Part shown: piece by piece, positions 19,520 through 26,900 of the stretch | How the letters are laid out: each line of letters starts with the position of its first letter | Numbering within the stretch: the first letter of the stretch is position 1 | Assembly (NCBI RefSeq): GCF_018070075.1 | Contig: NZ_JAGPXE010000007.1 | Coordinates: 186,001 to 250,000, forward strand | Reading direction: 5' to 3' | Length of the DNA: 64,000 nucleotides | DNA from: Saccharopolyspora endophytica | Lineage (GTDB): Bacteria > Actinomycetota > Actinomycetes > Mycobacteriales > Pseudonocardiaceae | Notes under the pieces: generated by a model | What the model was told of the DNA's origin: nothing | Seen by the model: only the letters and a program-made list of their open reading frames with translations | Database searches by the model: none | Program-made: the position numbers and the translations under genes

Positions 19520-19652
19520 TCACCGGACCTGGTGGCATCGAGGGACCGCTGATAGGGACACGGCCGCCCGCCGGGCAGGTCTCGTCGTAACGTGGGTGCC
19601 GGCCGTCGATGCCCGACCGGCGACCACCCGCGACGAACGAACGGCAGGACGG
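19520..19652 (+). ncRNA. Candidate bridge RNA of the IS110 element
   Basis: IS110-group elements are known to encode a bridge RNA in the non-coding left end before the transposase. This 130-bp leader is structured: GTGG-gt-GCCGG pairs with CCGGC-ga-CCAC (about 19592-19627) around a large loop, which resembles a bridge-RNA stem with internal bulges. GCCCGCCGGGC nearby is a second small hairpin. Boundaries and guide loops were not determined. Inference from family and structure. Confidence 0.35.
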
Positions 19653-20858
19653 ATGACCAGCGGTTACCAGGTGTTCCTCGGCCTGGACGTCGGGAAGGGC
19701 GAACACCACGCCGTCGGCCTGGACCCGGCGGGCAAGCGGCTTCACGACGCGCCGCTGCCCAACAGCGAACCGAAGCTGCGGGCGCTGTTCGACAAGCTCG
19801 CCGCGCACGGGCCGTTGCTGGTGGTGGTCGATCAACCGGCGACGATCGGCGCGCTGCCGGTCGCGGTGGCCCGCGCGGCCGGCCACCGGGTGGCCTACCT
19901 GCCCGGCCTGGCCATGCGACGCATCGCCGACCTCTACCCCGGCCGCGCGAAAACCGACGCCCGGGACGCGTTCGTCATCGCCGACGCCGCCCGCTCGCTG
20001 CCGCACACGCTGCGCCCGGTCGACGTCGGCGACGACGCCCTGGCCGAGCTGGACGTGCTGGTCGGGTTCGACGACGACCTGGCCGGTGAGGCCACCCGGA
20101 TCGGCAACCGCATCCGCGGCCTGCTCACCGGCGTCCACCCCGCCCTGGAACGCGCGATCGGCCCGAGGATCAGTCACCCGGCGGTGCTGGAGATCCTGTC
20201 CCGCTGCGGCGGCCCGACCGGCATCCGCGCCGCCGGCCGCCGCAAGCTCACCGCGATCGCCACCGCGCACGCGCCCCGCATGGGCGACAAACTCGTCACC
20301 GCGATCCTGGCCGCGCTGGACGAGCAGACCGTCGTCGTCCCGGGCACAACGGCGGCCGACACCGTCCTGCCCCGTCTGGCCGACAGCCTGAAAACCGTTC
20401 TCCAGCAACGCAAACAGGTCGCCACCGAGGTCGAAGGGATACTCGATGCGCACCCTCTTGCCGGGGTCCTGACCTCCATGCCCGGCGTCGGGGTCAGGAC
20501 CGCAGCCCGCATCCTGCTGGAGATCGGCGACGCCACGGCGTTCAAGTCCTCCGGCCACCTGGCCGCCTACGCCGGCATCGCCCCGGTCACCCGCAGCTCG
20601 GGCTCCTCCATCAAGGGCGAGCACCCGGCCCGCACCGGCAACCGCAAACTCAAGCGGGCGTTCTTCCTCGCCGCGTTCGCAGCCTTGTCCGACCCCACCA
20701 GCAGGGCCTATTACCAGCGAAAACGCGATGAAGGGAAGAAGCACAACGCCGCGCTGATCTGCCTGGCGCGGCGCCGCTGCGACGTCCTGTTCGCCATGCT
20801 CCGCAACAAGACCTACTACCGGCACCCCGAGACCACTCCTGCCCCGGCTGCGGCTTGA
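19653..20858 (+). CDS. IS110-family transposase (DEDD recombinase)
   Basis: A 401-residue protein. The N-terminal RuvC-like DEDD domain is seen in FLGLDVGKGEHH, VVVDQPATIGALPV and GRAKTDARDAFVIADAAR. The C-terminal Tnp_20 domain is seen in LTSMPGVGVRTAARILLEIG, GHLAAYAGIAPVTRSSG and GNRKLKRAFFLAAF with the conserved serine region. Start ATG 19653. Length and motifs are complete, so it is probably active. Confidence 0.9.
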   Translation: MTSGYQVFLGLDVGKGEHHAVGLDPAGKRLHDAPLPNSEPKLRALFDKLAAHGPLLVVVDQPATIGALPVAVARAAGHRVAYLPGLAMRRIADLYPGRAKTDARDAFVIADAARSLPHTLRPVDVGDDALAELDVLVGFDDDLAGEATRIGNRIRGLLTGVHPALERAIGPRISHPAVLEILSRCGGPTGIRAAGRRKLTAIATAHAPRMGDKLVTAILAALDEQTVVVPGTTAADTVLPRLADSLKTVLQQRKQVATEVEGILDAHPLAGVLTSMPGVGVRTAARILLEIGDATAFKSSGHLAAYAGIAPVTRSSGSSIKGEHPARTGNRKLKRAFFLAAFAALSDPTSRAYYQRKRDEGKKHNAALICLARRRCDVLFAMLRNKTYYRHPETTPAPAAA

Positions 20859-20912
20859 CAACCACATAGGGACACCCCCCCGGTTTTGACAGAGTTCTGA
20901 GAGACTGGAGGT

Positions 20913-21785
20913 ATGCAACTCGGACCCGACGACGCAGCGGCCGCGGTCGAACGCCACCCCTGCCCGCAATGCGACGTCCCCGCCGGCAGCGCCTGCCGCA
21001 CCCGCGCCGGGAAGACCGCCGCGAAGTACCACACCGCGCGCTTCATCCTCGTGCCCGCGCTACGCGACGAACTCACCGTACCCGTCCCGGCCGATCGCGG
21101 GCCCGGCAAGAAGTGGACGCAGTGCCCCGAGGTCGCCGCGCCGGCGCCTGAGACGAACGGGGCGCCGATCCGGATCGGCTACGCTCGCTGCTCGACGGCC
21201 ACCCAGGAGTTGCAAAGCCAGCTCGACGCGCTCGCGGCCGCGCACTGCACGCGGGTGTTCTCCGAGAAGATCAGCACCCGCATCAAGATCCGCCCCGAGC
21301 TGGAGAAGGCACTCACCCTCGCCCACGAGATCAAGATCGCGGCACCGGACCAGCCGGTGATCCTGACCGTGCACGAGATGAAACGCCTTGCCCGCAACGC
21401 CGCCGAGCTGATGACGCTGTCCGCCCAGCTGCAAGGTGGCGGGGTGCAGCTGGAGCTGCTGAGTGGGCCGCTGACCGGCATCTACGACCCACACGGTATG
21501 GGATCGATGCTCTTCGCCGTGCTCGCCGTCGCCGCCCAGCTCGACCGCGACTACATCCGCGAAAAGACCCTCGAAGGCCAGCAGGCCGCCGCCGCACGCG
21601 GCAACCACGGCGGCCGACCCAAGGTGATCGACGAAGACGACGTGCTCTTCGCCCGCGCCCTGCGCGACAAGGGCACCCCGATGCCCGACATCGTCAAGAA
21701 GCTGACCATCAAGACCGGCAAGAACGCCGGCCGGCACCCCTCAGTTGCCTCGCTCTACCGCGCCCTCGCCGACAACGACGCCTGA
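20913..21785 (+). CDS. tnpR: Serine resolvase of the Tn3 transposon with an N-terminal zinc-finger extension
   Basis: A 290-residue protein. Residues ~86-230 are a resolvase catalytic domain: catalytic Ser94 in IGYARCSTATQ, then HEMKRLARNAAELM and LFAVLAVAAQLDRDYIREKT. A C-terminal HTH follows (RPKVIDEDDVLFARALRD...PSVASLYRAL). The first ~75 residues are unusual: Cys17, Cys20, Cys28 and His40 could hold a zinc. TGGAGG precedes the ATG. It should resolve the cointegrates made by tnpA. Its reading frame ends at the edge of the right inverted repeat. Confidence 0.88.
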   Translation: MQLGPDDAAAAVERHPCPQCDVPAGSACRTRAGKTAAKYHTARFILVPALRDELTVPVPADRGPGKKWTQCPEVAAPAPETNGAPIRIGYARCSTATQELQSQLDALAAAHCTRVFSEKISTRIKIRPELEKALTLAHEIKIAAPDQPVILTVHEMKRLARNAAELMTLSAQLQGGGVQLELLSGPLTGIYDPHGMGSMLFAVLAVAAQLDRDYIREKTLEGQQAAAARGNHGGRPKVIDEDDVLFARALRDKGTPMPDIVKKLTIKTGKNAGRHPSVASLYRALADNDA

Positions 21786-21838
21786 CCAGGCACTACCCGA
21801 CTACTTGGCAGGTTTCTCCCGTATCCCGGCGGTCCCCC
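21785..21838 (-). repeat. Right terminal inverted repeat of the Tn3-family transposon
   Basis: Inverse copy of 14801-14854, ending GGTCCCCC at 21838 and followed directly by the second TCCTA target copy. The last base of the resolvase stop codon (21785) is the first base of the repeat. Confidence 0.95.
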
Positions 21839-22222
21839 TCCTACCGCTGCCCGACCTGTGGGGCCATGGGCCGTCTGCTGCGCGGGCACTGCGTATCCTG
21901 CATCGCGCGTCGGGACTTGGTCGAGCTGTTCACCCAGCCCGACGGGCAACCGGCCGCCTGGTTGGCGCCGCTGGCCGAGCTGCTGGAGAGCTACGACAAC
22001 CCGTACTCGCTGTGCCTGTATCTGCGCCGGCCCGGCGGACAACTCATCCGCCGCATGGTCACCGGCGAACTGGCTTGCTCGCACGAGGCACTCGACGAGC
22101 TCCGGCAGACCACCGCGGTCCAGCACCTGCGCGGTACTCGCCGAGATCCTCGAACCCCGCGAGGAAGAACTCGCCCAGCTCACCCGCGACGTCCAGACCC
22201 TGCTGGCCCGAGTAACCGTCCA
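21839..22222 (+). pseudogene. Cysteine-rich zinc-ribbon protein, 3' part
   Basis: Continuation of the gene starting at 13551. After the second TCCTA the frame reads Y-RCPTCGAMGRLLRG, HCVSCIARRDLVEL, PLAELLESYDNPYSL and LYLRRPGGQLIRRMVTGEL. Near 22125 the family-like sequence switches frame (VLAEILEPREEELAQLTRDV), so there is a frameshift. At about 22222 it ends abruptly against a recombinase gene on the opposite strand. The protein was thus broken twice besides the transposon. Confidence 0.65.
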
Positions 22223-23194
22223 GTGTTTGATCTTCCGCTGGCGGTGGACGGCTTCCATGAAGGCGACCAGGTCAGCGCGGTGCAACTGGTCGAGGTTGGC
22301 GATGTGGGGGCGTTCGGTGTCCAGCCAGAGCCCAAACCGGCGCAACCCCCCGCGCAGGCTGGACATCGACTCGGCTCGCAGGACCAGCGCGCGCTCAGCG
22401 AGGTAGCGGTCCATCACCGCAGCGATGCGGGGCTTGCTGCTCAACGCGTGGCGGGGCAAGCCGCGATAGGGCACCGGCTGGGAGTTGATGATGCCGGCGT
22501 GGAACAGCGCCAACCCGGCGCGGAACGCATTGGTTCCCCACGCTGCGCTCAATCCGGCCAGGCGAGCTGGTGGAACAACCTCGCCGATCCCGGGCACCCG
22601 GTCCAAGTGCTGGATCGTGCGCCGCATCCCCTCCACATCGTCGGCGGTGACGGCGCCCAGATCCGGATCACCGCGGCGCAGTACCAGCCGGATCAGCGCC
22701 CACGACAGCCGGAAGCTCTGCTCGTCGTCGACGTGCCCGAGCGCGATCAATCGCTCTCGCAGGTCGTCGGCTTGCAGGCTCAGCGGCAGACCGAGCTGGT
22801 CGGCGACCCGCCACGGCTTGAGCACGCCGATGCCCAGCAGCCAACCCCAATCCAGGCGCAGACGGCCGGTCAACGCGAGATAGGTCAGGTAGGTGCGGGC
22901 GTTGAAGTTGATCCATCCCAGCGTCGGATCGGCATCCGCAGCCGGGCTGGCACGTTGGTTCTGGGACTCGCCGGCCCGCCAGCCGAGCCGTTGCCGCAAC
23001 GGCAGATCGAACCAGACCGTCAGGTCCGGATAGGTGCCCCTGAACCGGCGGGAGAAGTTCAAGTGCTTGCGCCGCCCAGGTTCGGTCAGCGGCATCCGCG
23101 AGGTGAAGGCCGCGTACTCGACGTCGTCGCAGTGGCAGGGGATCGTCCGGCCGGAGGTGGGCAGTGAAGCGCGTAGCGCCCCGTTCCCGCTCAC
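22222..23194 (-). pseudogene. Truncated second tyrosine recombinase
   Basis: The ATG at 23194 overlaps the stop of the upstream recombinase (ATGA). About 320 residues of the N-terminal part of a large (~650-740-residue) actinobacterial tyrosine recombinase are present (WINFNARTYLTYLALTGR, WGWLLGIGVLKPWRVADQ, MSSLRGGLRRFGLWL). The sequence ends after HRQRKIKHWT, where it runs antisense into the zinc-ribbon gene. No catalytic Arg/His/Tyr region remains, so it is non-functional. Confidence 0.65.
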
Positions 23195-24324
23195 CGCGGT
23201 TGGTCCCCGACCGCGTGCCGGTAGTCCTTGACGACTTCCGGATCACTGACGCGGATGTAGACCTGCATCGACTCCGGGGTGGCGTGTCCGAGCCGGGTCA
23301 TCAGCGTGAGCTCCCGCATCCCGCCCTCGAACATTCGCGTGGCGTGGGTGTGGCGAAGGCTGTGCGGCGTCAACCACGCATCCCGCACCCCGGCCCGTTC
23401 GGCGGCGCGGGCGAACATCCGCACCGCACCGTCATAGCCGAGCGGTTCGCAACGACGTTTTCCCTTGCCACCAACCAGAAACACCCACGAATCCTCGGCG
23501 TCTGCGGGTCGTTCGTGCATCACGTAATCGGTGAGCGCGGGCAGGGCACGGCCCTCCAACAGGTCGACGACCCGGTCGCGGCGCGACTTCTGGCGAACTC
23601 CTCGTGGATGGTCGTTCCGCTTCCGGATGGTGACCCGCCGCTGCCCGTAGGAGATGTCCTCCAGCCGCAGACCGAGCGCCTCGCCGGGGCGCAGGCCGCC
23701 TTCCCACATCACCTCCAGCAACGCCCGATCCCGCCGCTTGCGCAGCTGGCCCAGCAGCGCCGAATAGACCTCCGCAGCCATCGGGCGCGGCAACGCCTCC
23801 ACCGTCTTCACCCGCAACACTCTGCGCACCGGCCGCTGTTTCCGAGCGTTGTCCAGCGGCGGGCGCGACCGTCCCGGCACCCTCGCCGCGGCCTGGTCCG
23901 TCACCTTGACAATCGGGTTCTCGCGGCCCGCGTAGCTCTCGCTGGCGATCAGGAACTCGTAGAACGACGACACCGCGGCCATGATCCGATTGCACGTCTT
24001 CGCCGACAGCACCCGGCCCTCACCAGCGACCACGCCCAACTCCAGACGCTGTGCCCGCCGCGACGAGGACACCAGCCGCAACCACTGCAAGAACTCCATC
24101 GCCCGCGCCGGAGTGAACTCACCGGCCGCCAGCCCCGCCTCGGCCAGGAACAAGTACAGCTTCTGCAGGTCATGGGCATACGCCCGAACCGTATTCGGCG
24201 AGAACTCCCGAACAGCCAGCAACCGCAGAAACCCCTCGACCTCGACCACGGACGCGCCGGTTCCGTCAACCAGACGCACAGCCGGCTGACCAGGACCAGC
24301 ACCAACCACTTTCACCACGTGCAT
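23191..24324 (-). CDS. Tyrosine recombinase (XerD-like integrase)
   Basis: A 377-residue recombinase. The N-terminal core-binding domain (FLRLLAVREFSPNTVRAYAHDL) is followed by a complete catalytic domain: Arg in MWEGGLRPGEALGLRLEDI, His-x-x-Arg in LTPHSLRHTHATRMF, then MTRLGHATPESMQVYIRV with the nucleophilic Tyr. ATG 24324 (MHVVKVVGAG) is preferred; the frame is open further upstream but without similarity. It is the first gene of a recombinase pair whose partner is truncated. Together with the HTH and zinc-ribbon genes it appears to derive from one multi-recombinase element family. Confidence 0.85.
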   Translation of the reverse strand: MHVVKVVGAGPGQPAVRLVDGTGASVVEVEGFLRLLAVREFSPNTVRAYAHDLQKLYLFLAEAGLAAGEFTPARAMEFLQWLRLVSSSRRAQRLELGVVAGEGRVLSAKTCNRIMAAVSSFYEFLIASESYAGRENPIVKVTDQAAARVPGRSRPPLDNARKQRPVRRVLRVKTVEALPRPMAAEVYSALLGQLRKRRDRALLEVMWEGGLRPGEALGLRLEDISYGQRRVTIRKRNDHPRGVRQKSRRDRVVDLLEGRALPALTDYVMHERPADAEDSWVFLVGGKGKRRCEPLGYDGAVRMFARAAERAGVRDAWLTPHSLRHTHATRMFEGGMRELTLMTRLGHATPESMQVYIRVSDPEVVKDYRHAVGDQPR

Positions 24325-24409
24325 GTGCCGAACCCTAAGCCCGTCACGCACCAGCCGCCGTGGCAACAAAGAGTGAACTGTCCAGATAAGACGGTCGCCT
24401 GGCCCCGCC

Positions 24410-25239
24410 CCGTTGCCTCCCCGGATGCTGCCGACCCCGCAGGCCCGCGACGGCGACAACCGAGGTCCGGCGGACCCGGTGCGGCGTCGAGCTGGTGGGC
24501 ATCAAGTGAATCTGCACGACGCGGTGGACGCGGTGATGAAGCTGCTGCCTACGCCGACCGCCTCGGATGCGAAGAACTGCACTCACAGGACGCAGGGTGG
24601 TGGTCCGTCGCTGCCCGACGAGGCGCGGCTGCTGCCGACGCCGAGGGCGTCGGACACCGGCACGGCGGGTCGCCGGGCGGGTGCGGGTTTCCGGCCGCCG
24701 TTGTCGCAGCAGGTGCTTCCGCTGGTCGACCCCGAGGCGTTCCTGCCGACGCCTCGGGCGACCGACGGGACGAAGGGCTGCCCGGCGCAGCGGGGGTCGA
24801 AGGGCGACCTGATGCTTCCGTCGGCGATCATGCGGCTGCTCGCACCGGACGCCGACGGCGGCATCTCGTAGCCGTCGCCGACCCGGATCTCGCCTCGCCA
24901 GCATCGGTGCATCCCGAGGTGGACTGGGGCGACTACGCGCCGGCCGTGCGGCGCTGGGAACAGGTGCTCGGGCGACCCGCACCGTTCCCCACGCAACCGG
25001 GCGTCCATGGGCGCCCCGTGCTGGCCCCGGCCTTCGTCGAATGGCTCCAAGGGCTCGAGCCGGGCTGGGTAACGGGACTCCCGCTGCCGCGCACCGCGCA
25101 ACTTCGTGCGTTGGGCAACGGCGTCGTTCCGCAGCAGGCCACGTATGCCGTCGGGTTGCTGCTCGCCGACCTCGCCGCGCTCCTCGGCGCCGGTTCCACC
25201 GAGCCCTCCGGATATGCGGAGGAGGCGAACGCGGCATGA
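24410..25239 (+). pseudogene. C-terminal remnant of a DNA cytosine-5 methyltransferase
   Basis: The frame from ~24413 has the repeated LLPTPxASD motifs seen in phage/ICE-type Dcm enzymes (MLPTPQARDGDN, LLPTPTASDAKN, LLPTPRASDT, FLPTPRATDGTKG). Near 24870 a frameshift moves the reading to another frame with the real C-terminus: YAPAVRRWEQVLGRPAP, FVEWLQGLEPGWVTGLPL and AQLRALGNGVVPQQA. The catalytic Cys domain is missing, cut off by the recombinase element at its 5' side. Its stop overlaps the ATG of the next gene (ATGA), so it was the first visible gene of the modification operon. Confidence 0.7.
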
Positions 25240-25841
25240 CCAATCCAGCCTCCGTTCACGACGCCGGTCCGGTCTTGCGATGCCTCTCGCTCGGCGCCGG
25301 AGTCCAGAGCAGCGCCGTCCTGCTGCTGGCCTGCGAGGGCGTGATCCCGCGCTTCGATGTCGCGCTGTTTGCTGACACCGGCTGGGAACCACGCGCGGTG
25401 TACGCGAACCTCGCCCGGCTCCGTGCGCACGCGGCGAAGTTCGGCATTCCGGTGCGCACGGTGTCGGCGGGCAACATCCGCGACGACGCGCTCGACCCGG
25501 CCCACCGGTTCGTGTCGATGCCACTGCATGTCCTCAACCCCGACGGCAGCCGTGGCTTGGCGCGTAGGCAATGTACTAGCGAGTACAAAATTTCGCCGCT
25601 GAAGAAGACGGCACGCGAACTGCTCGGCTACCCGCATCCACGACGGGTGCCGCGCGGGGTGTACGTCGAGCAGGCCATCGGCATCAGCACCGACGAGTTC
25701 ACCCGCGCGAAGGACTCGGGCGTGCGCTACCTGCGCAACGTCTTCCCGCTGATCGACCTCGGCTGGGACCGCACGCGGTGCGCCGACTATCTCGCCGAGC
25801 GCGGGTTCGGCGAGACGGTGAAAAGCGCCTGCGTCGGGTGC
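25236..25841 (+). pseudogene. PP-loop (PAPS-reductase-like) protein, 5' part, interrupted by an integrase element
   Basis: 202 codons of an adenine-nucleotide alpha-hydrolase/PAPS-reductase-like protein. The PP-loop is CLSLGAGVQSSAVLL near residue 20, followed by ALFADTGWEP and ARRQCTSEYKISPLK. After KSACVGC the reading frame passes into foreign DNA. The rest of the gene (PFHGNAGWRWLRDND...) resumes at 30301 in frame. The ATG overlaps the methyltransferase stop. Such proteins are common on actinobacterial integrative elements; the substrate is unknown. Confidence 0.8.
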
Positions 25842-25877
25842 CTTATGTGGAATCTGAGCTGGCTAGGTTGCCAGTTC

Positions 25878-26900
25878 ATGATCACAGTGCAGTGGGAGCG
25901 CTATCCCCTGGTAGACCAGCATCCTGAAGGCCGTCGATGGTTGCAGTTCACAGCGAACATCGGGCGAGCCTGGAACACGGTGGACGCCTACGGACGCGCG
26001 GTGGATGACCATCTCGCGTTCTGCTTGACGATCGGCACCAGCCCGGAAGCGGCGCGGCCGGATGTCGTCGCGGCGTGGATCGGTGACATGCATCAGCGGC
26101 CGAACCGGAACGGCGGCGTCGGGCTGGCGAACTCGACCATCCAGGTACGGATCATTGGTGTCCGGTCGTTCTACGATTTCCTTGTCGAGGAAGGGATCCG
26201 GGAACGCAACCCGGTCCGGCGTGGACAGTCCAGCCGCCGAGGAGGTCAGGCGAGGCAGGGCTTGGTACGGCGGGTGGAGAAGGCGCCGTGGATCCCGAAC
26301 GACCATGCCTGGGACCGCATCCTGCGGGCGTGTGAGCACGAGCCGGTGCGCAACCGGCTGATGGTGACCTTCGCCTACGACGGCGCGCTGCGCCGCGAGG
26401 AGCTGGTGTCGCTGGAGCCGGGGGACCTGGAACCGGCCTGGTCGTTGATTCACCTGCGGGCGGAGACGACCAAGTCCAAACGCGCCCGCGAGGTGTCCTT
26501 CGGCACCACCTCCGCGCAGCTGCTGGTGGCCTACCTGCGCCAGCGCGGCGAGCTGTTCGGCCGAGTCGACAGCGGCCTGTTCCTCAGCGAGTCCCGCCGC
26601 AACCGCGGCGAACCGCTGGGCCGATCGAGCTGGTCGAAGATCGTTACCGGCGTCGCGAAACGGGCCGAGGTTCCGCAGCTGTCCACCCACACCTTCCGGC
26701 ACCTGCGGCTGACCGACCTGGCTCGCGCGGGGTGGAGCATCGACGAGATCGCCCAGTACGCCGGTCACCGTGACCTGTCCACGACGCTGAAGTACATCCA
26801 TCTGTCCGGTCGGGAACTGGCCGCCAAGCTGCACAAGGCCACCCGCTCGTTGCAGGCTGACCGCGAGCGCCGTCTCGCCGCTCTGGTGGAGGCATGGTGA
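25878..26900 (+). CDS. Tyrosine recombinase, first of the pair
   Basis: A 340-residue recombinase. The N-terminal SAM-like core-binding region (WNTVDAYGRAVDDHLAF, FYDFLVEEGIRERNPV) is followed by the catalytic domain: Arg in FAYDGALRREELVSLEPGD, His-x-x-Arg in STHTFRHLRLTDLARAGWS, and AQYAGHRDLSTTLKYIHLS with the terminal His and Tyr. ATG 25878 is used because the upstream part of the open frame belongs to the interrupted PP-loop gene. Its last 7 bases overlap the next recombinase gene, so both are made from one message. Confidence 0.88.
   Translation: MITVQWERYPLVDQHPEGRRWLQFTANIGRAWNTVDAYGRAVDDHLAFCLTIGTSPEAARPDVVAAWIGDMHQRPNRNGGVGLANSTIQVRIIGVRSFYDFLVEEGIRERNPVRRGQSSRRGGQARQGLVRRVEKAPWIPNDHAWDRILRACEHEPVRNRLMVTFAYDGALRREELVSLEPGDLEPAWSLIHLRAETTKSKRAREVSFGTTSAQLLVAYLRQRGELFGRVDSGLFLSESRRNRGEPLGRSSWSKIVTGVAKRAEVPQLSTHTFRHLRLTDLARAGWSIDEIAQYAGHRDLSTTLKYIHLSGRELAAKLHKATRSLQADRERRLAALVEAW

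Larger units (their letters stand above)
19480..20880 (+). mobile_element. IS110-family insertion inside the Tn3 transposon (ends approximate)
   Basis: An IS110-type transposase gene with a ~170-bp non-coding left part and a ~20-bp right part. TAGGGACAC occurs upstream (19554-19562) and just downstream of the gene (20865-20873). IS110 elements lack long terminal repeats, so I cannot fix the ends. The element separates two res-like sequences from each other, and the right one lies just before the resolvase gene, so it probably inserted into the res region. Confidence 0.6.
14801..21838 (+). mobile_element. Complete Tn3-family transposon (7.0 kb)
   Basis: Both ends are visible. 54-bp terminal inverted repeats (14801-14854 and 21785-21838) differ at a single base and start GGGGGACCGCC. 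The flanks carry a perfect 5-bp duplication, TCCTA (14796-14800 and 21839-21843), the size expected for Tn3-family insertion. Inside are a 1032-residue Tn3 transposase, a serine resolvase running up to the right repeat, a small truncated gene, a DUF4241 gene and an IS110 insertion. Removing the unit restores the interrupted zinc-ribbon gene in frame. Confidence 0.95.

Noticed and set aside
23164-24400. Plus-strand frame opposite the complete tyrosine recombinase
   Set aside because: Only its end (after about 24870) is real, as the C-terminus of the methyltransferase remnant; the earlier part is antisense to the recombinase.
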